Below are positions 1-7,609 of a DNA stretch of 64,000 nucleotides, in pieces (the first letter of the stretch is position 1; each line of letters starts with the position of its first letter). The DNA lies in NCBI GenBank assembly GCA_019233755.1, contig JAFAMD010000031.1, positions 1 through 64,000 on the forward strand. Reading direction: 5' to 3'. A model generated the notes under the pieces. That model ran no database searches and was not told where the DNA came from. It saw only the letters and a program-made list of their open reading frames with translations. This DNA is from Acidobacteriaceae bacterium. GTDB taxonomy: Bacteria > Acidobacteriota > Terriglobia > Bryobacterales > Bryobacteraceae. A program made the translations under genes and the position numbers.

Positions 1-335
1 AACGGATATGGAATGGGCGTCTTGAATCCAAATACCGACACCGAGCCGGCTGGAGTCAAGACTAACTGCGACATCGTGCTGCTCGGCGTAGGCGTCACAG
101 TGAAGACACCTTGCTTGGTGGTCGTGCCGCCGAAAGTAGCGACAAGACTCGCTACGAACCGATCAAAATCTTCTGGCGCAACGTAGACGTGCGTGGTGTC
201 ATATTGCGGACCGACAGCCAACTCGGGTGTTGCGGCGGCAGCCGGCGCCGCGCTTTGCGCACTAGATACCCCGCTCGTTGTAATTACTGCAACGGCAAAA
301 ATAATCGCCGCAAATATTTTTCGTCTCTGGACCAT
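1..335 (-). CDS. exported glyoxalase/VOC-fold protein, C-terminus beyond window
   Basis: The frame opens at an ATG at 335 and stays open to base 1, so only the first ~111 residues are present. Residues 1-25 form a Sec signal peptide (MVQRRKIFAAIIF, then a hydrophobic stretch ending near SSAQS). A short Ala/Pro linker follows, then a segment beginning YDTTHVYVAPEDFDRFV and continuing into LVATFGGTTTKQGVF. This reads like the first beta-alpha-beta of a vicinal-oxygen-chelate (glyoxalase/bleomycin-resistance) domain as found in secreted acidobacterial proteins. The enzymatic substrate is unknown. It lies just downstream of the XapX gene on the same strand (34-bp gap). The VOC assignment rests on recognition of the sequence and is moderately sure; the export signal is clear. 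Confidence 0.6.
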   Translation of the reverse strand, partial: MVQRRKIFAAIIFAVAVITTSGVSSAQSAAPAAAATPELAVGPQYDTTHVYVAPEDFDRFVASLVATFGGTTTKQGVFTVTPTPSSTMSQLVLTPAGSVSVFGFKTPIPYP

Positions 336-369
336 CTCCGACCTCTTGTTTCCTGATCATGCTGCCCGT

Positions 370-630
370 TCAATCCACGGGGGGTTGAAGCCGTACTACC
401 GGTTGCGCAGTTCCCGGCTGACCCCAATGCTTGGCCACCAGGCAGACCGAAGCCGCTTGCGTGAGGTTTACCTTTTTCGCGAGAATCCAGCCACCCAACT
501 GTTCCCCCAGTACCATTCCCAGAAGGCCGAGCAAAGCCACAATCGGTGGCGCCGGGCTCTTTACACGGATCACTCCATACAGAACACCGACCAACACCCC
601 GACTGCGAATGAGACGAGCAGCACTTTCAT
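370..630 (-). CDS. XapX domain-containing small membrane protein
   Basis: An 86-residue protein starting at the ATG at 630, chosen because GAGGAGG lies a few bases upstream; a longer in-frame reading to 738 adds an implausible Cys-rich leader. It begins MKVLLVSFAVGVLVGVLYGV and has two hydrophobic segments (about residues 1-20 and 28-46) around a conserved turn RVKSPAPPIVALLGLLG. This is the signature of the XapX (DUF1427) family of very short inner-membrane proteins. Its biochemical role is unknown. It starts 13 bases after the stop of the amidohydrolase and is probably cotranscribed with it. The C-terminal half is polar and is not part of the recognised motif. Confidence 0.8.
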   Translation of the reverse strand: MKVLLVSFAVGVLVGVLYGVIRVKSPAPPIVALLGLLGMVLGEQLGGWILAKKVNLTQAASVCLVAKHWGQPGTAQPVVRLQPPVD

Positions 631-643
631 GTTCAAACCTCCT

Positions 644-2461
644 CTAAATTGCGAAACAATCGCAGCCAAGGCTCCACAACCCGGAGTTTCCGAACACTTG
701 TAACCCTCCCCCCGAAGGATGCTCGTGTGCGCAAGCAACGGGATGGGACACGCCGGCCTCCGATTTCTCGGCTCGCGCGTAGCCTCCGTACTCCGCTACG
801 GGCGACCAATTCGGACTGACAGGGAGATCAGGAGGTGCGAGTTTGGTGAACACGCCTTTAGCATGGACAATCTTACCGCCGACGATCGTAAGGTCAGATT
901 CAAGACCCTTGATGTCTTCCTCGGGGATTGAAAAATAGTCCGCCGAGAGCACGGCGAGATCCGCAAGTTGTCCGGGAGCCAGTGCGCCCTTCTTTCCATC
1001 CTCCGTCGAAAACCAACTGCTTCCCATGGTGTAGAGTCGGAGTGCCTCAGCACGATCCAATCGATTCTCATCGGGATAAAGACCCAAGCCTCCAATCGTC
1101 TTGCCCGTGATGAGCCAATAGAGCGAGAGGAATGGGTTGTAGCTGGATACTCGCGTGGCATCGGTCCCGGCTCCGACAGGAATCCCCATTTCCAACATGC
1201 GGCGAATCGGTGGGGTGCGTTCGGCCTGGCTCGCACCATAGCGCTCCACAAAGTACTCTCCCTGGAAAGCCATGCGATTCTGCACCGCGATCCCGCCGCC
1301 GAGCTTTTTCACTCGCTCTATGTTGCGATCCGAAATCGTTTCGCAGTGATCGAAGAACCAGTGCAGGCCGTCGAACGGAATCTCCCGATTGACTGCTTCG
1401 TAGACATTCAGCGCCCGCTCAATGGTTTCGTTATAGGTGGCATGCAAGCGAAACGGCCAGCGATTCTTCACCAGGTGGCGGATCACTGCTTCTAACTCGC
1501 TCTCCATCACCGGCGGCATGTCCGGCCGAGCGACAAGGAAGTCCTCGAAGTCAGCGGCAGAAAAGACCAACATTTCTCCTGCGCCGTTGACGCGATAGAA
1601 GTCATCGCCCTCGCCAGCCTTTGCCATCTTCGTCCAGTTTTGAAAGTCCTGGAGCTCGTGTTTCGGTTTCTGCGTGAAGAGGTTGTATGCGAGGCGAACC
1701 GACAATTCTCCGTTGCGATGGAGCTCATTCACGACGCCGTAATCGTCGGGATAATTCTGAAACCCGCCCCCCGCGTCGATTGCACTGGTGATTCCGAAGC
1801 GGTTCAGCTCCCGGAAGAAAAGCCGGGATGAGTTGAGTTGGTCCTCGCGGGAAAGTTTCGGTCCTCTGGCAAGCGTGGAATAAAGAATGTTGGCGTTGGG
1901 CTTCGCGATAAGAAGGCCGGTCGGATTTCCGCGCGAATCCCGCTGGACTTCGCCGGCGGGAAAATCCGGCGCGTCTTTCGTGTACCCCACCGCGCGCAGG
2001 GCAGCACCGTTGAGGAACGCGCGATCATAAAGATGAAGAACGAAAACAGGCGTATCCGGAGCCGCTGCATTGATCTCGTCAAGCGTGGGCATTCGGCGTT
2101 CGGCAAACTGAAACTCCGTCCAGCCGCCAACCACGCGCACCCATTGCGGAGCCGGGGTCCTTGCGGCTTGTTCTTTCAGCATGCGTAGCGCGTCGGCAAG
2201 AGAAGGCACGCCATCCCAGCGCAGTTCCATGTTGTAGTTCAGGCCGCCGCGAATGGGATGCATATGTGAATCGTTCAGGCCGGGGATAACCGTTCCCCCC
2301 TTGCCATCAATCACCCGGGTGACAGGTTCGCGTAACCGGAGAATCTCCTCATCCGTACCCGTCGCAATGATTTTTCCGTCACTGATGGCAAGGGCTTCAA
2401 CGAAGGACGGAGTAGCATTTGTAGCAATTTTCGCGTTGTGAAGTATTGTTTCAACAGACAT
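644..2461 (-). CDS. amidohydrolase family protein (YtcJ-like metal-dependent hydrolase)
   Basis: A 605-residue cytosolic enzyme of the amidohydrolase superfamily, YtcJ/N-substituted formamide deformylase-like group. The start at 2461 is preceded by AAGGAG, whereas the longer frame to 2485 has no such site. Visible family features are the N-terminal beta-sandwich segment, the metal-ligand motif DSHMHP near residue 65, a segment DHCETISD mid-protein, and the late GAGTDATRVSSYNP stretch that carries the conserved catalytic Asp. A terminal beta segment (GQLADLAVLSADYFSIP) is typical. The true substrate cannot be read from sequence; members hydrolyse amide or imide bonds of small molecules. The last ~40 residues (Cys/His-containing) look unlike the family core and may be lineage-specific. 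It heads a likely three-gene minus-strand unit with XapX and the exported VOC protein. Confidence 0.85.
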   Translation of the reverse strand: MSVETILHNAKIATNATPSFVEALAISDGKIIATGTDEEILRLREPVTRVIDGKGGTVIPGLNDSHMHPIRGGLNYNMELRWDGVPSLADALRMLKEQAARTPAPQWVRVVGGWTEFQFAERRMPTLDEINAAAPDTPVFVLHLYDRAFLNGAALRAVGYTKDAPDFPAGEVQRDSRGNPTGLLIAKPNANILYSTLARGPKLSREDQLNSSRLFFRELNRFGITSAIDAGGGFQNYPDDYGVVNELHRNGELSVRLAYNLFTQKPKHELQDFQNWTKMAKAGEGDDFYRVNGAGEMLVFSAADFEDFLVARPDMPPVMESELEAVIRHLVKNRWPFRLHATYNETIERALNVYEAVNREIPFDGLHWFFDHCETISDRNIERVKKLGGGIAVQNRMAFQGEYFVERYGASQAERTPPIRRMLEMGIPVGAGTDATRVSSYNPFLSLYWLITGKTIGGLGLYPDENRLDRAEALRLYTMGSSWFSTEDGKKGALAPGQLADLAVLSADYFSIPEEDIKGLESDLTIVGGKIVHAKGVFTKLAPPDLPVSPNWSPVAEYGGYARAEKSEAGVSHPVACAHEHPSGGGLQVFGNSGLWSLGCDCFAI

Positions 2462-2618
2462 AGAAATCTCCTTGTACGCGCACAACGCCCAGCTAACCGG
2501 GCTATGCGCTTTTCCTCAAGAACGACGATGGTTTTGAGGGGCAAGGTTCGCGCCCATGCCCCTCGAAACGGTCTCTGCCGCTCAAAAATAAGCTTTCAGG
2601 AGGCCCCGCAGTTGTGGC

Positions 2619-3329
2619 TCAGCGCACCGTGACCGGCTCTTTCTCTCGGACCACTTCTTGCGCCTTTTGGTAGCTCTCTGCCACAGCCGTATAGTTCGGC
2701 GCCACCAGGCCATACAACTTGGCGAAATCCGCCGCGTCGGAGCGGTTCCAAGTTCGCTGAAGTTCGCACAGCACCGCATTCGCGCTTGTGGGAACGACAC
2801 CCGCTTGGCTGAAGCGAGCCACTGTTGTTCTGGATGCCATCTCGCTCGGGTCGCCAGAAGCATCGATCACCGCGTACACGTTGTATCCGGCCGCTTTCGC
2901 GTCCAGCGCGGGGAACATGACGCAGACACTGGTCCACACACCGGCCATGATCAGGGTCTTTCGCCCGGTTTGTTCCACCGCTTTCACGAAAAGTGCGTTG
3001 TCCCAAGCGTTTACTTCGCCTCTGCGCGGCACGTGAACCGCATGTGGAGCATTTTCGTGAATCTCAGGCATCAGAGGCCCATTGGGGCCCTCCGGCACCG
3101 AAGCCGTCGTTATGAGCGGCAGCTTCATCAATGCGGCGAGTTTCGCGAGCGCCGTAACATTGGCTCGCAACTGCGCCACCTCTATGTCTTTGACAACTTG
3201 AAACAGCCCTGCCTGGTGGTCCAGTAATAGCAGAACGGTATCTGCTGGGTTGATCAGCGCCTTCCCGCCGCCGGGGGCGTGTTCTATACCATCGCGTATC
3301 GGGTTCGTACTCGCTTCGACATTGGCCAT
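2619..3329 (-). CDS. isochorismatase-family cysteine hydrolase
   Basis: A 236-residue cytosolic hydrolase of the isochorismatase-like superfamily, closest in feel to the YcaC group. The start at 3329 is supported by AGGAG seven bases upstream; the extra 21 residues of the longer reading are Arg-rich and unlikely. The catalytic triad pattern is visible: Asp in LLLLDHQAGLF, the Lys region after PRRGEVNAWDN, and the nucleophilic Cys in VWTSVCVMFPALDA. A beta-strand/turn VYAVIDASGDPS follows as usual in this fold. Substrates in this family range from isochorismate to nicotinamide and ureido compounds, so the reaction is not assigned. It lies 157 bases upstream of the amidohydrolase and on the same strand, so common transcription is possible but not shown. 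Confidence 0.85.
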   Translation of the reverse strand: MANVEASTNPIRDGIEHAPGGGKALINPADTVLLLLDHQAGLFQVVKDIEVAQLRANVTALAKLAALMKLPLITTASVPEGPNGPLMPEIHENAPHAVHVPRRGEVNAWDNALFVKAVEQTGRKTLIMAGVWTSVCVMFPALDAKAAGYNVYAVIDASGDPSEMASRTTVARFSQAGVVPTSANAVLCELQRTWNRSDAADFAKLYGLVAPNYTAVAESYQKAQEVVREKEPVTVR

Positions 3330-3956
3330 ATCTGTACTCCTATGAACTGAATTGATTTTTCTCACGCGAAGCCGGTCGATCCTGCACGTCATTTTGTGCC
3401 GTAGATCGCTCTATAACTCCCGCGTACACCGTTTAATAAGGCAACTTTCCGCCCAATCGTAAAACGCTGAGAACTCTAGGGCAATAGCGGTTAGTACTTG
3501 AAAATGCAATGTTTTCGGCAAAAAAATGACGACCGCTCGGCAGCCCATGGTCCACGCTCTGACCGGGCAGCGGGCGTTCATATTACGAGGTGAGTTGCAC
3601 TCTGATTCCGGCCGAGCACGAACACGCTCAGCGGTCGAACGCATCGGCCTTTGCCGCTGCAGCGCGGCGCAGCAGGCAACTAATACGCAGCGGCCCGCCG
3701 ATGCGGAGGATCTCGAAGAGAATTTTCAGCGAGAATACTGAAGAGAACTTTCAGCCGCTGCGCCAACAATGTCGCTCTTTTGCCTTCCAGCAACACGACG
3801 ACGCCCGGTGTGATGAATAGCAGTTTGAATAGTTGCCGCTATAATCACACCGAACGCAATAAATAATGTGACCAGGTATATTGGTCTCAATTTACGGGAT
3901 CCCGAGCACCCGCAAAGAATCCCCTGAACCAAACAAGGAAAACTTCCTATCCCAAA
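3330..3956. other. gene-free stretch between two minus-strand genes
   Basis: No frame here has codon use or motifs of a real gene. The only structure I see is a short direct repeat of about 13 bases (GAGAATTTTCAGC at about 3718 and GAGAACTTTCAGC at about 3742). The segment presumably contains the promoter of the isochorismatase gene near 3330-3450, but no clear -10/-35 pair could be assigned. Confidence 0.4.
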
Positions 3957-4643
3957 CTACGCAGCTTTTTGCATCATTAGTTGCAGAAGCGCTTTTGCGG
4001 TGGCAGTCGACGAGGCAGGATTCTGTCCCGTGATGAGGCGGCCGTCCACGATCGCAAAGCTTTCCCAATTGCCCTTCTTCTCGTAGAGGCCGCCGAGTCT
4101 CTTCAGTTCATCCTCAACCAGGAAGGGCACTACATGGGTGAGTTGAACTGCCTCCTCTTCCCCATTGGTGAATCCAGTGACACGCTTGCCCTTTACGATC
4201 GGAGCACCGTTGTACATCACCCGATGGAGCGCGCCCGGTGCATGGCAAACGGCAGCGACGGGCTTGCCGGAATTGTAGAACGACTCAATCAGAGCGATGG
4301 AATCGCGATCCTCGGCGAGGTCCCACATTGGACCGTGGCCGCCCGGGTAGAAGACGGTGTCGAAATCTTCCGACTTGATATCGGACAGCTTGAGTGTCTG
4401 GGAGAGCGCCTTTTGCGCTTCCGGGTCCTGCTTGAACCGTGCCATCGCGGGAGTCTGATTCTCCGGCAAATCGCTCTTCGGATCGATCGGAGGTTGCCCT
4501 CCTTTCGGCGACGCCAACGTCACTTCAGCCCCCGCATCCCGAAAAACGTAGTAGGGCGCCGCGAATTCCTCCAGCCAGAACCCTGTTTTGCGACCTGTGT
4601 TTCCCAATTGATCGTGGGATGTTAGCACCATTAGAATTTTCAT
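3957..4643 (-). CDS. DJ-1/PfpI family glutamine-amidotransferase-like protein (Hsp31/glyoxalase III type)
   Basis: A 228-residue protein with the class I glutamine-amidotransferase-like fold of the DJ-1/PfpI superfamily. The ATG at 4643 has AGGAGAG upstream; the longer reading adds 12 polar residues. It starts MKILMVLTSHDQLG, has the FYPGGHGPMWDL turn, and has the nucleophile elbow AAVCHAPGAL with the reactive Cys. The acidic residue that assists this Cys is expected near EDFDTVFYPGG. Proteins of this length with NTGRKTGFWLEEFAAPYY near the N-terminus belong to the type 1 glutamine amidotransferase domain group that includes glutathione-independent glyoxalases and Hsp31-like chaperones, and many act against methylglyoxal. 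That role is an inference from family. It stands alone, with long spacers on both sides. Confidence 0.85.
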   Translation of the reverse strand: MKILMVLTSHDQLGNTGRKTGFWLEEFAAPYYVFRDAGAEVTLASPKGGQPPIDPKSDLPENQTPAMARFKQDPEAQKALSQTLKLSDIKSEDFDTVFYPGGHGPMWDLAEDRDSIALIESFYNSGKPVAAVCHAPGALHRVMYNGAPIVKGKRVTGFTNGEEEAVQLTHVVPFLVEDELKRLGGLYEKKGNWESFAIVDGRLITGQNPASSTATAKALLQLMMQKAA

Positions 4644-5142
4644 CAACTCTCTCCTGTTCCGTTCGGACTTGGCTGTCAATTTCCCTTGCCCACACTATTG
4701 GCCGAAGGTTCCTTGCGCCCGTCAATCTCACGAGGGCACGCCACAGGCCATCATCAGAACGGGAAACTGAAGTCTGTACCGAACGCTTCTTGCGGACTTT
4801 CGCCGCTCTTAGCTGGTCTGGTCAAGTGGCCGCCGATGCGGAGCGAACTCATGAGCATGAACTAATTTCCTTACTACACCTTAAGAACTTCAAAGGAGGC
4901 GTCACCGAGGTGCGTATTACTACCTCATCGGGTCCCGACGAGGCCGGGCGCACTTGTCATTCAAATCGAAGCTTGCGGAGCAATCCCGTTCAAGCAGCCA
5001 TATTCGATGCTCAGCAAAATGCCGAGCGCTCAGCACTACCGTCTCGATGCGACGATATGGTGGCGGCGAGCACTCGAGACGATGGCCCAACTCGGTGACA
5101 ACTTATATTGTGTCTAGACGCGCTCGAAGGAGGCAACAGCGG
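4644..5142. other. divergent intergenic region
   Basis: This stretch separates the minus-strand DJ-1/PfpI gene from the plus-strand arginase gene and should carry both promoters. A 32-codon frame from about 5012 has protein-like composition but ends at a TAG near 5113 and has no recognised family; it could be a decayed remnant. I see no convincing operator or repeat. Confidence 0.35.
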
Positions 5143-6021
5143 ATGTCTACATCGGCCGGAACAACGATGCGGCTGAACATGCCGCAATGGCAGGGCGGAA
5201 ACGAGCAAGCCTATTATTTTGGGGCGCAACTGCTGGAGTGGCTCGCTCCGGCGGCGAGAGGCCCTGTTGAGACAGTTCCAGTGCCGGAACCCAAACCGGG
5301 CGAGGCGCTCATTAATGAGAATGGCATCGTGGGCCGGGCGGCACTCCTCCAGCAAGCGCGCACGGCACGGCAACTTATTGAGAAACACCACCCGGACCGC
5401 ATTGTTACGCTCGGAGGTGACTGCCTTGTGGATCTGGCGCCCATTGCCTACTTGAATACGCGTTATAAAGGAAATCTCGGCGTATTGTGGGTCGACGCTC
5501 ATCCAGATGTGATGACTCCGAAAGATTTCGCCCATGCCCATGCGCACGTCCTCGGTGCGCTTCTGGGTAGGGGCGATCCGGATTTAACAGGAGAGGTCAA
5601 GGTGCCCATCGCTGCATCGCGAATGATGTACGCGGGGCTCGACGCGTGGTTGCCGGTCGAGGATGACGTAATCCATGAGCTAGGCCTTCGCCACGCGCAA
5701 GCGGACGCCTTGCGCGATAGCTCGTCACCAGTGCTGGAATGGATCTCCGATCAAGGCATTACCCAGCTAGCGATTCACTTCGATCTCGATGTTCTTGACC
5801 CGGCGAGCTTTCGAGCTGTTATCTTCAATAAGCCGGATTCACCACCTGACTTCCTTCAAGGAGTGCCTCGAGGACGGATGAAGCCGCAACAGGTTGTGAG
5901 ACTTCTGCACGACGTTGCGGGCGCCTGCGATGTGGTCGGGCTCGCAATCGCGGAGCACATGCCGTGGGACACGCTCGCGATGCGCAACATGCTCCGGCAA
6001 CTGCCGCTTCTTGGCGGCTGA
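5143..6021 (+). CDS. arginase/ureohydrolase-family protein
   Basis: A 292-residue cytosolic hydrolase of the ureohydrolase superfamily. The start at 5143 is fixed by GAAGGAGG about ten bases upstream. Binuclear metal-site motifs are visible in order: LGGDCLVD (GGDH in classical arginases, here with Cys in place of the His ligand), WVDAHPDVMTP (DAHxD), and FDLDVLDP (the DxDxxDP motif). Arginases and agmatinases cleave guanidino groups to urea. The replaced ligand and the missing substrate-specificity loops mean the substrate is not assignable. It has no operon partner in the same direction except the M48 peptidase 76 bases downstream. Confidence 0.8.
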   Translation: MSTSAGTTMRLNMPQWQGGNEQAYYFGAQLLEWLAPAARGPVETVPVPEPKPGEALINENGIVGRAALLQQARTARQLIEKHHPDRIVTLGGDCLVDLAPIAYLNTRYKGNLGVLWVDAHPDVMTPKDFAHAHAHVLGALLGRGDPDLTGEVKVPIAASRMMYAGLDAWLPVEDDVIHELGLRHAQADALRDSSSPVLEWISDQGITQLAIHFDLDVLDPASFRAVIFNKPDSPPDFLQGVPRGRMKPQQVVRLLHDVAGACDVVGLAIAEHMPWDTLAMRNMLRQLPLLGG

Positions 6022-6097
6022 CCTTACCGTTCCCGCGACGTTCACCCCGCTCCACAACACGGCGATCCTCAGATTAATATGAAAGCCGGGGTGTTAC

Positions 6098-6661
6098 GTG
6101 AAGCCAGCCGGATCCCTCGTCGCATTTGTCGTGCTCGCCCTGCAAGCGCCATGCATCCAGGCGCGCGTTGAACTCGCGCCGTGCAAAAACAACTATTCCC
6201 CTCAGCAGCAGATCCAGCTCGGGCAGAAAGCGGCAACGCAGGTATACAAGCAGATGCCGGTTCTGCCGGATTCAAGCCCCGTCACGCAGTATATCCAGCA
6301 ACTCGGGAATAAACTCACCGCGTATGCGCCGGGCTATAAGTGGCCCTATAACTTCCATGTGGTGAATTCGGCGGAGATCAACGCCTTCGCCCTCCCCGGC
6401 GGTTCAATATTCGTGAATTTGGGCACCATCCAAGCCGCGGCAGATGAAGCGCAGCTCGCCGGCGTCATGGCGCATGAAATCTCTCACGTGGTATTGCAGC
6501 ACTCCGTATGCAATGCGGAAAAAGAGCAGAAAGTCGGGTTGATCGCGGGCCTGGGACAAATCGCTGCCGGTCGTGCTGGGAGGAGCGGCCGGAGAGATCG
6601 CGGCGCAAGGAATCGGCATGACAGCGGGGCTCGGCTTTCTGAAAATGTCTCGCGCTGCTGA
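6098..6661 (+). CDS. M48 family metallopeptidase, N-terminal half (frameshifted gene)
   Basis: First part of a gene that is complete only if read together with 6573-7511. A GTG start at 6098 gives a signal peptide (VAFVVLALQAPCIQA), then the M48 peptidase domain with the zinc motif HEISH at residues 126-130, preceded by the AFALPGGSIFVNLG substrate-strand typical of BepA/YfgC/LoiP-like periplasmic peptidases. After GLGQIAAG the frame runs into an Arg/Gly-rich nonsense tail and stops. One extra base (or two missing) near 6566-6572 restores the frame into PVVLGGAAG. Without the second half the third zinc ligand is lost, so this piece alone should be inactive. Intact relatives act in outer-membrane protein quality control. 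Confidence 0.8.
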   Translation: MKPAGSLVAFVVLALQAPCIQARVELAPCKNNYSPQQQIQLGQKAATQVYKQMPVLPDSSPVTQYIQQLGNKLTAYAPGYKWPYNFHVVNSAEINAFALPGGSIFVNLGTIQAAADEAQLAGVMAHEISHVVLQHSVCNAEKEQKVGLIAGLGQIAAGRAGRSGRRDRGARNRHDSGARLSENVSRC

Positions 6662-7511
6662 GAGACAGGCGGACCTGGAAGGAGTCGGCATTCTTTACGA
6701 CGCCGGCTACGATCCGCACGGCTTGCCCCAATTCTTTGAAACTATTCAGGCGAAATATGGCAGCGGAGGCGCGCAATTCCTGAGCGATCACCCGAACCCT
6801 GGAAATCGAACAGAGTACGTGGACAAAGAAATTGCTACGTTTGTGCCACGTCCGAATTACGTTACTACCAGCGTGGCCTTCCAGCGGATCAAAGCGCAGG
6901 TCGCCGATATGCACGCGTACACTGCGCGCGAGCTCTCCTCCGGAGCCTGGAAAACGCAAAGCCCGAACCGTCCGGTCAACACAGGGGTGAACGAAGCGGT
7001 AAGCGAGAATGCTGCTGCGCCGGACGTGAATACTGCGAGCGCATGGAAGGAATTCCGTGGTTCCGAATTCACGCTTATGATTCCGGTGAACTGGACTGGC
7101 TATGGTAATTCTCTGGCCGCGATGTTCGCTCCGCCCGGAGGGTTCGGCAGATCCCCGGACGGCCGCGCTGGCAATGTGATTTACGGAATGCTGACGGACC
7201 GCTATCGATCGCAACAGAACCTCCGCGATGATGCGGCGCTCGACGAACTGATCCGCGAAATCACACGCGATAATCCCGGCGTCCAGCCGGGCGCTCAAGC
7301 GGCAATCACTGTGAACGGCGTGCACGGGCGTAGCCTGGAGTCCGAAAACCCGTCCGCGAACAACGGCAGGGGCGAGCACGATTGGGTGGTGGCGTTCCCG
7401 CTGCGCGACGGCAGTCTAAGGTACTTTGTTTTTGTGGCGCCCACCCCCGAGTTTGTGCAGTTCCGGCCTACATTTCAACGAATCTTGCAGAGCCTGAGAA
7501 TTCAGAGCTGA
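6573..7511 (+). CDS. M48 family metallopeptidase, C-terminal half (frameshifted gene)
   Basis: Continuation of the peptidase in the next frame. It opens VLGGAAGEIAAQGIG, and the segment SRAAERQADLEGV carries the third zinc ligand Glu and the conserved Asp downstream of it. It continues through the family's DAGYDPHGLPQFFE and LSDHPNPGNR motifs. The last ~200 residues form a separate domain with no strong signature (FRGSEFTLMIPVNW, then a C-terminal beta-rich part), common as an extension on acidobacterial M48 proteins. It ends shortly before a two-hairpin structure that it shares with the convergent TonB receptor gene. Whether the lesion is biological or a sequencing error cannot be decided here. 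Confidence 0.75.
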   Translation: MLGGAAGEIAAQGIGMTAGLGFLKMSRAAERQADLEGVGILYDAGYDPHGLPQFFETIQAKYGSGGAQFLSDHPNPGNRTEYVDKEIATFVPRPNYVTTSVAFQRIKAQVADMHAYTARELSSGAWKTQSPNRPVNTGVNEAVSENAAAPDVNTASAWKEFRGSEFTLMIPVNWTGYGNSLAAMFAPPGGFGRSPDGRAGNVIYGMLTDRYRSQQNLRDDAALDELIREITRDNPGVQPGAQAAITVNGVHGRSLESENPSANNGRGEHDWVVAFPLRDGSLRYFVFVAPTPEFVQFRPTFQRILQSLRIQS

Positions 7512-7565
7512 ACGAATGCCTTCCCGCGTTCTGCGCGGTCAGTCGCCAAAGTGTTGTCCGCGATG

Positions 7566-7609
7566 GCGCCGGTTTTTCAAACCGGCGCGGCTGAACCGTT
7601 GCGGTTCAG
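7566..7609. terminator. double hairpin between convergent genes, probable bidirectional terminator
   Basis: Two perfect stem-loops lie back to back. The first has the 10-bp stem GCGCCGGTTT/AAACCGGCGC with loop TTC (7566-7588). The second has the 8-bp stem CTGAACCG/CGGTTCAG with loop TTG (7591-7609). They sit between the end of the peptidase gene (7511) and the end of the receptor gene, whose stop codon is inside the second stem. No long U-run follows in either direction, so termination efficiency is uncertain. Confidence 0.55.

Noticed and set aside
6465..7379. Minus-strand open frame of 304 codons over the M48 region
   Set aside because: Antisense to the two M48 halves, which carry real motifs; no evidence of a gene.
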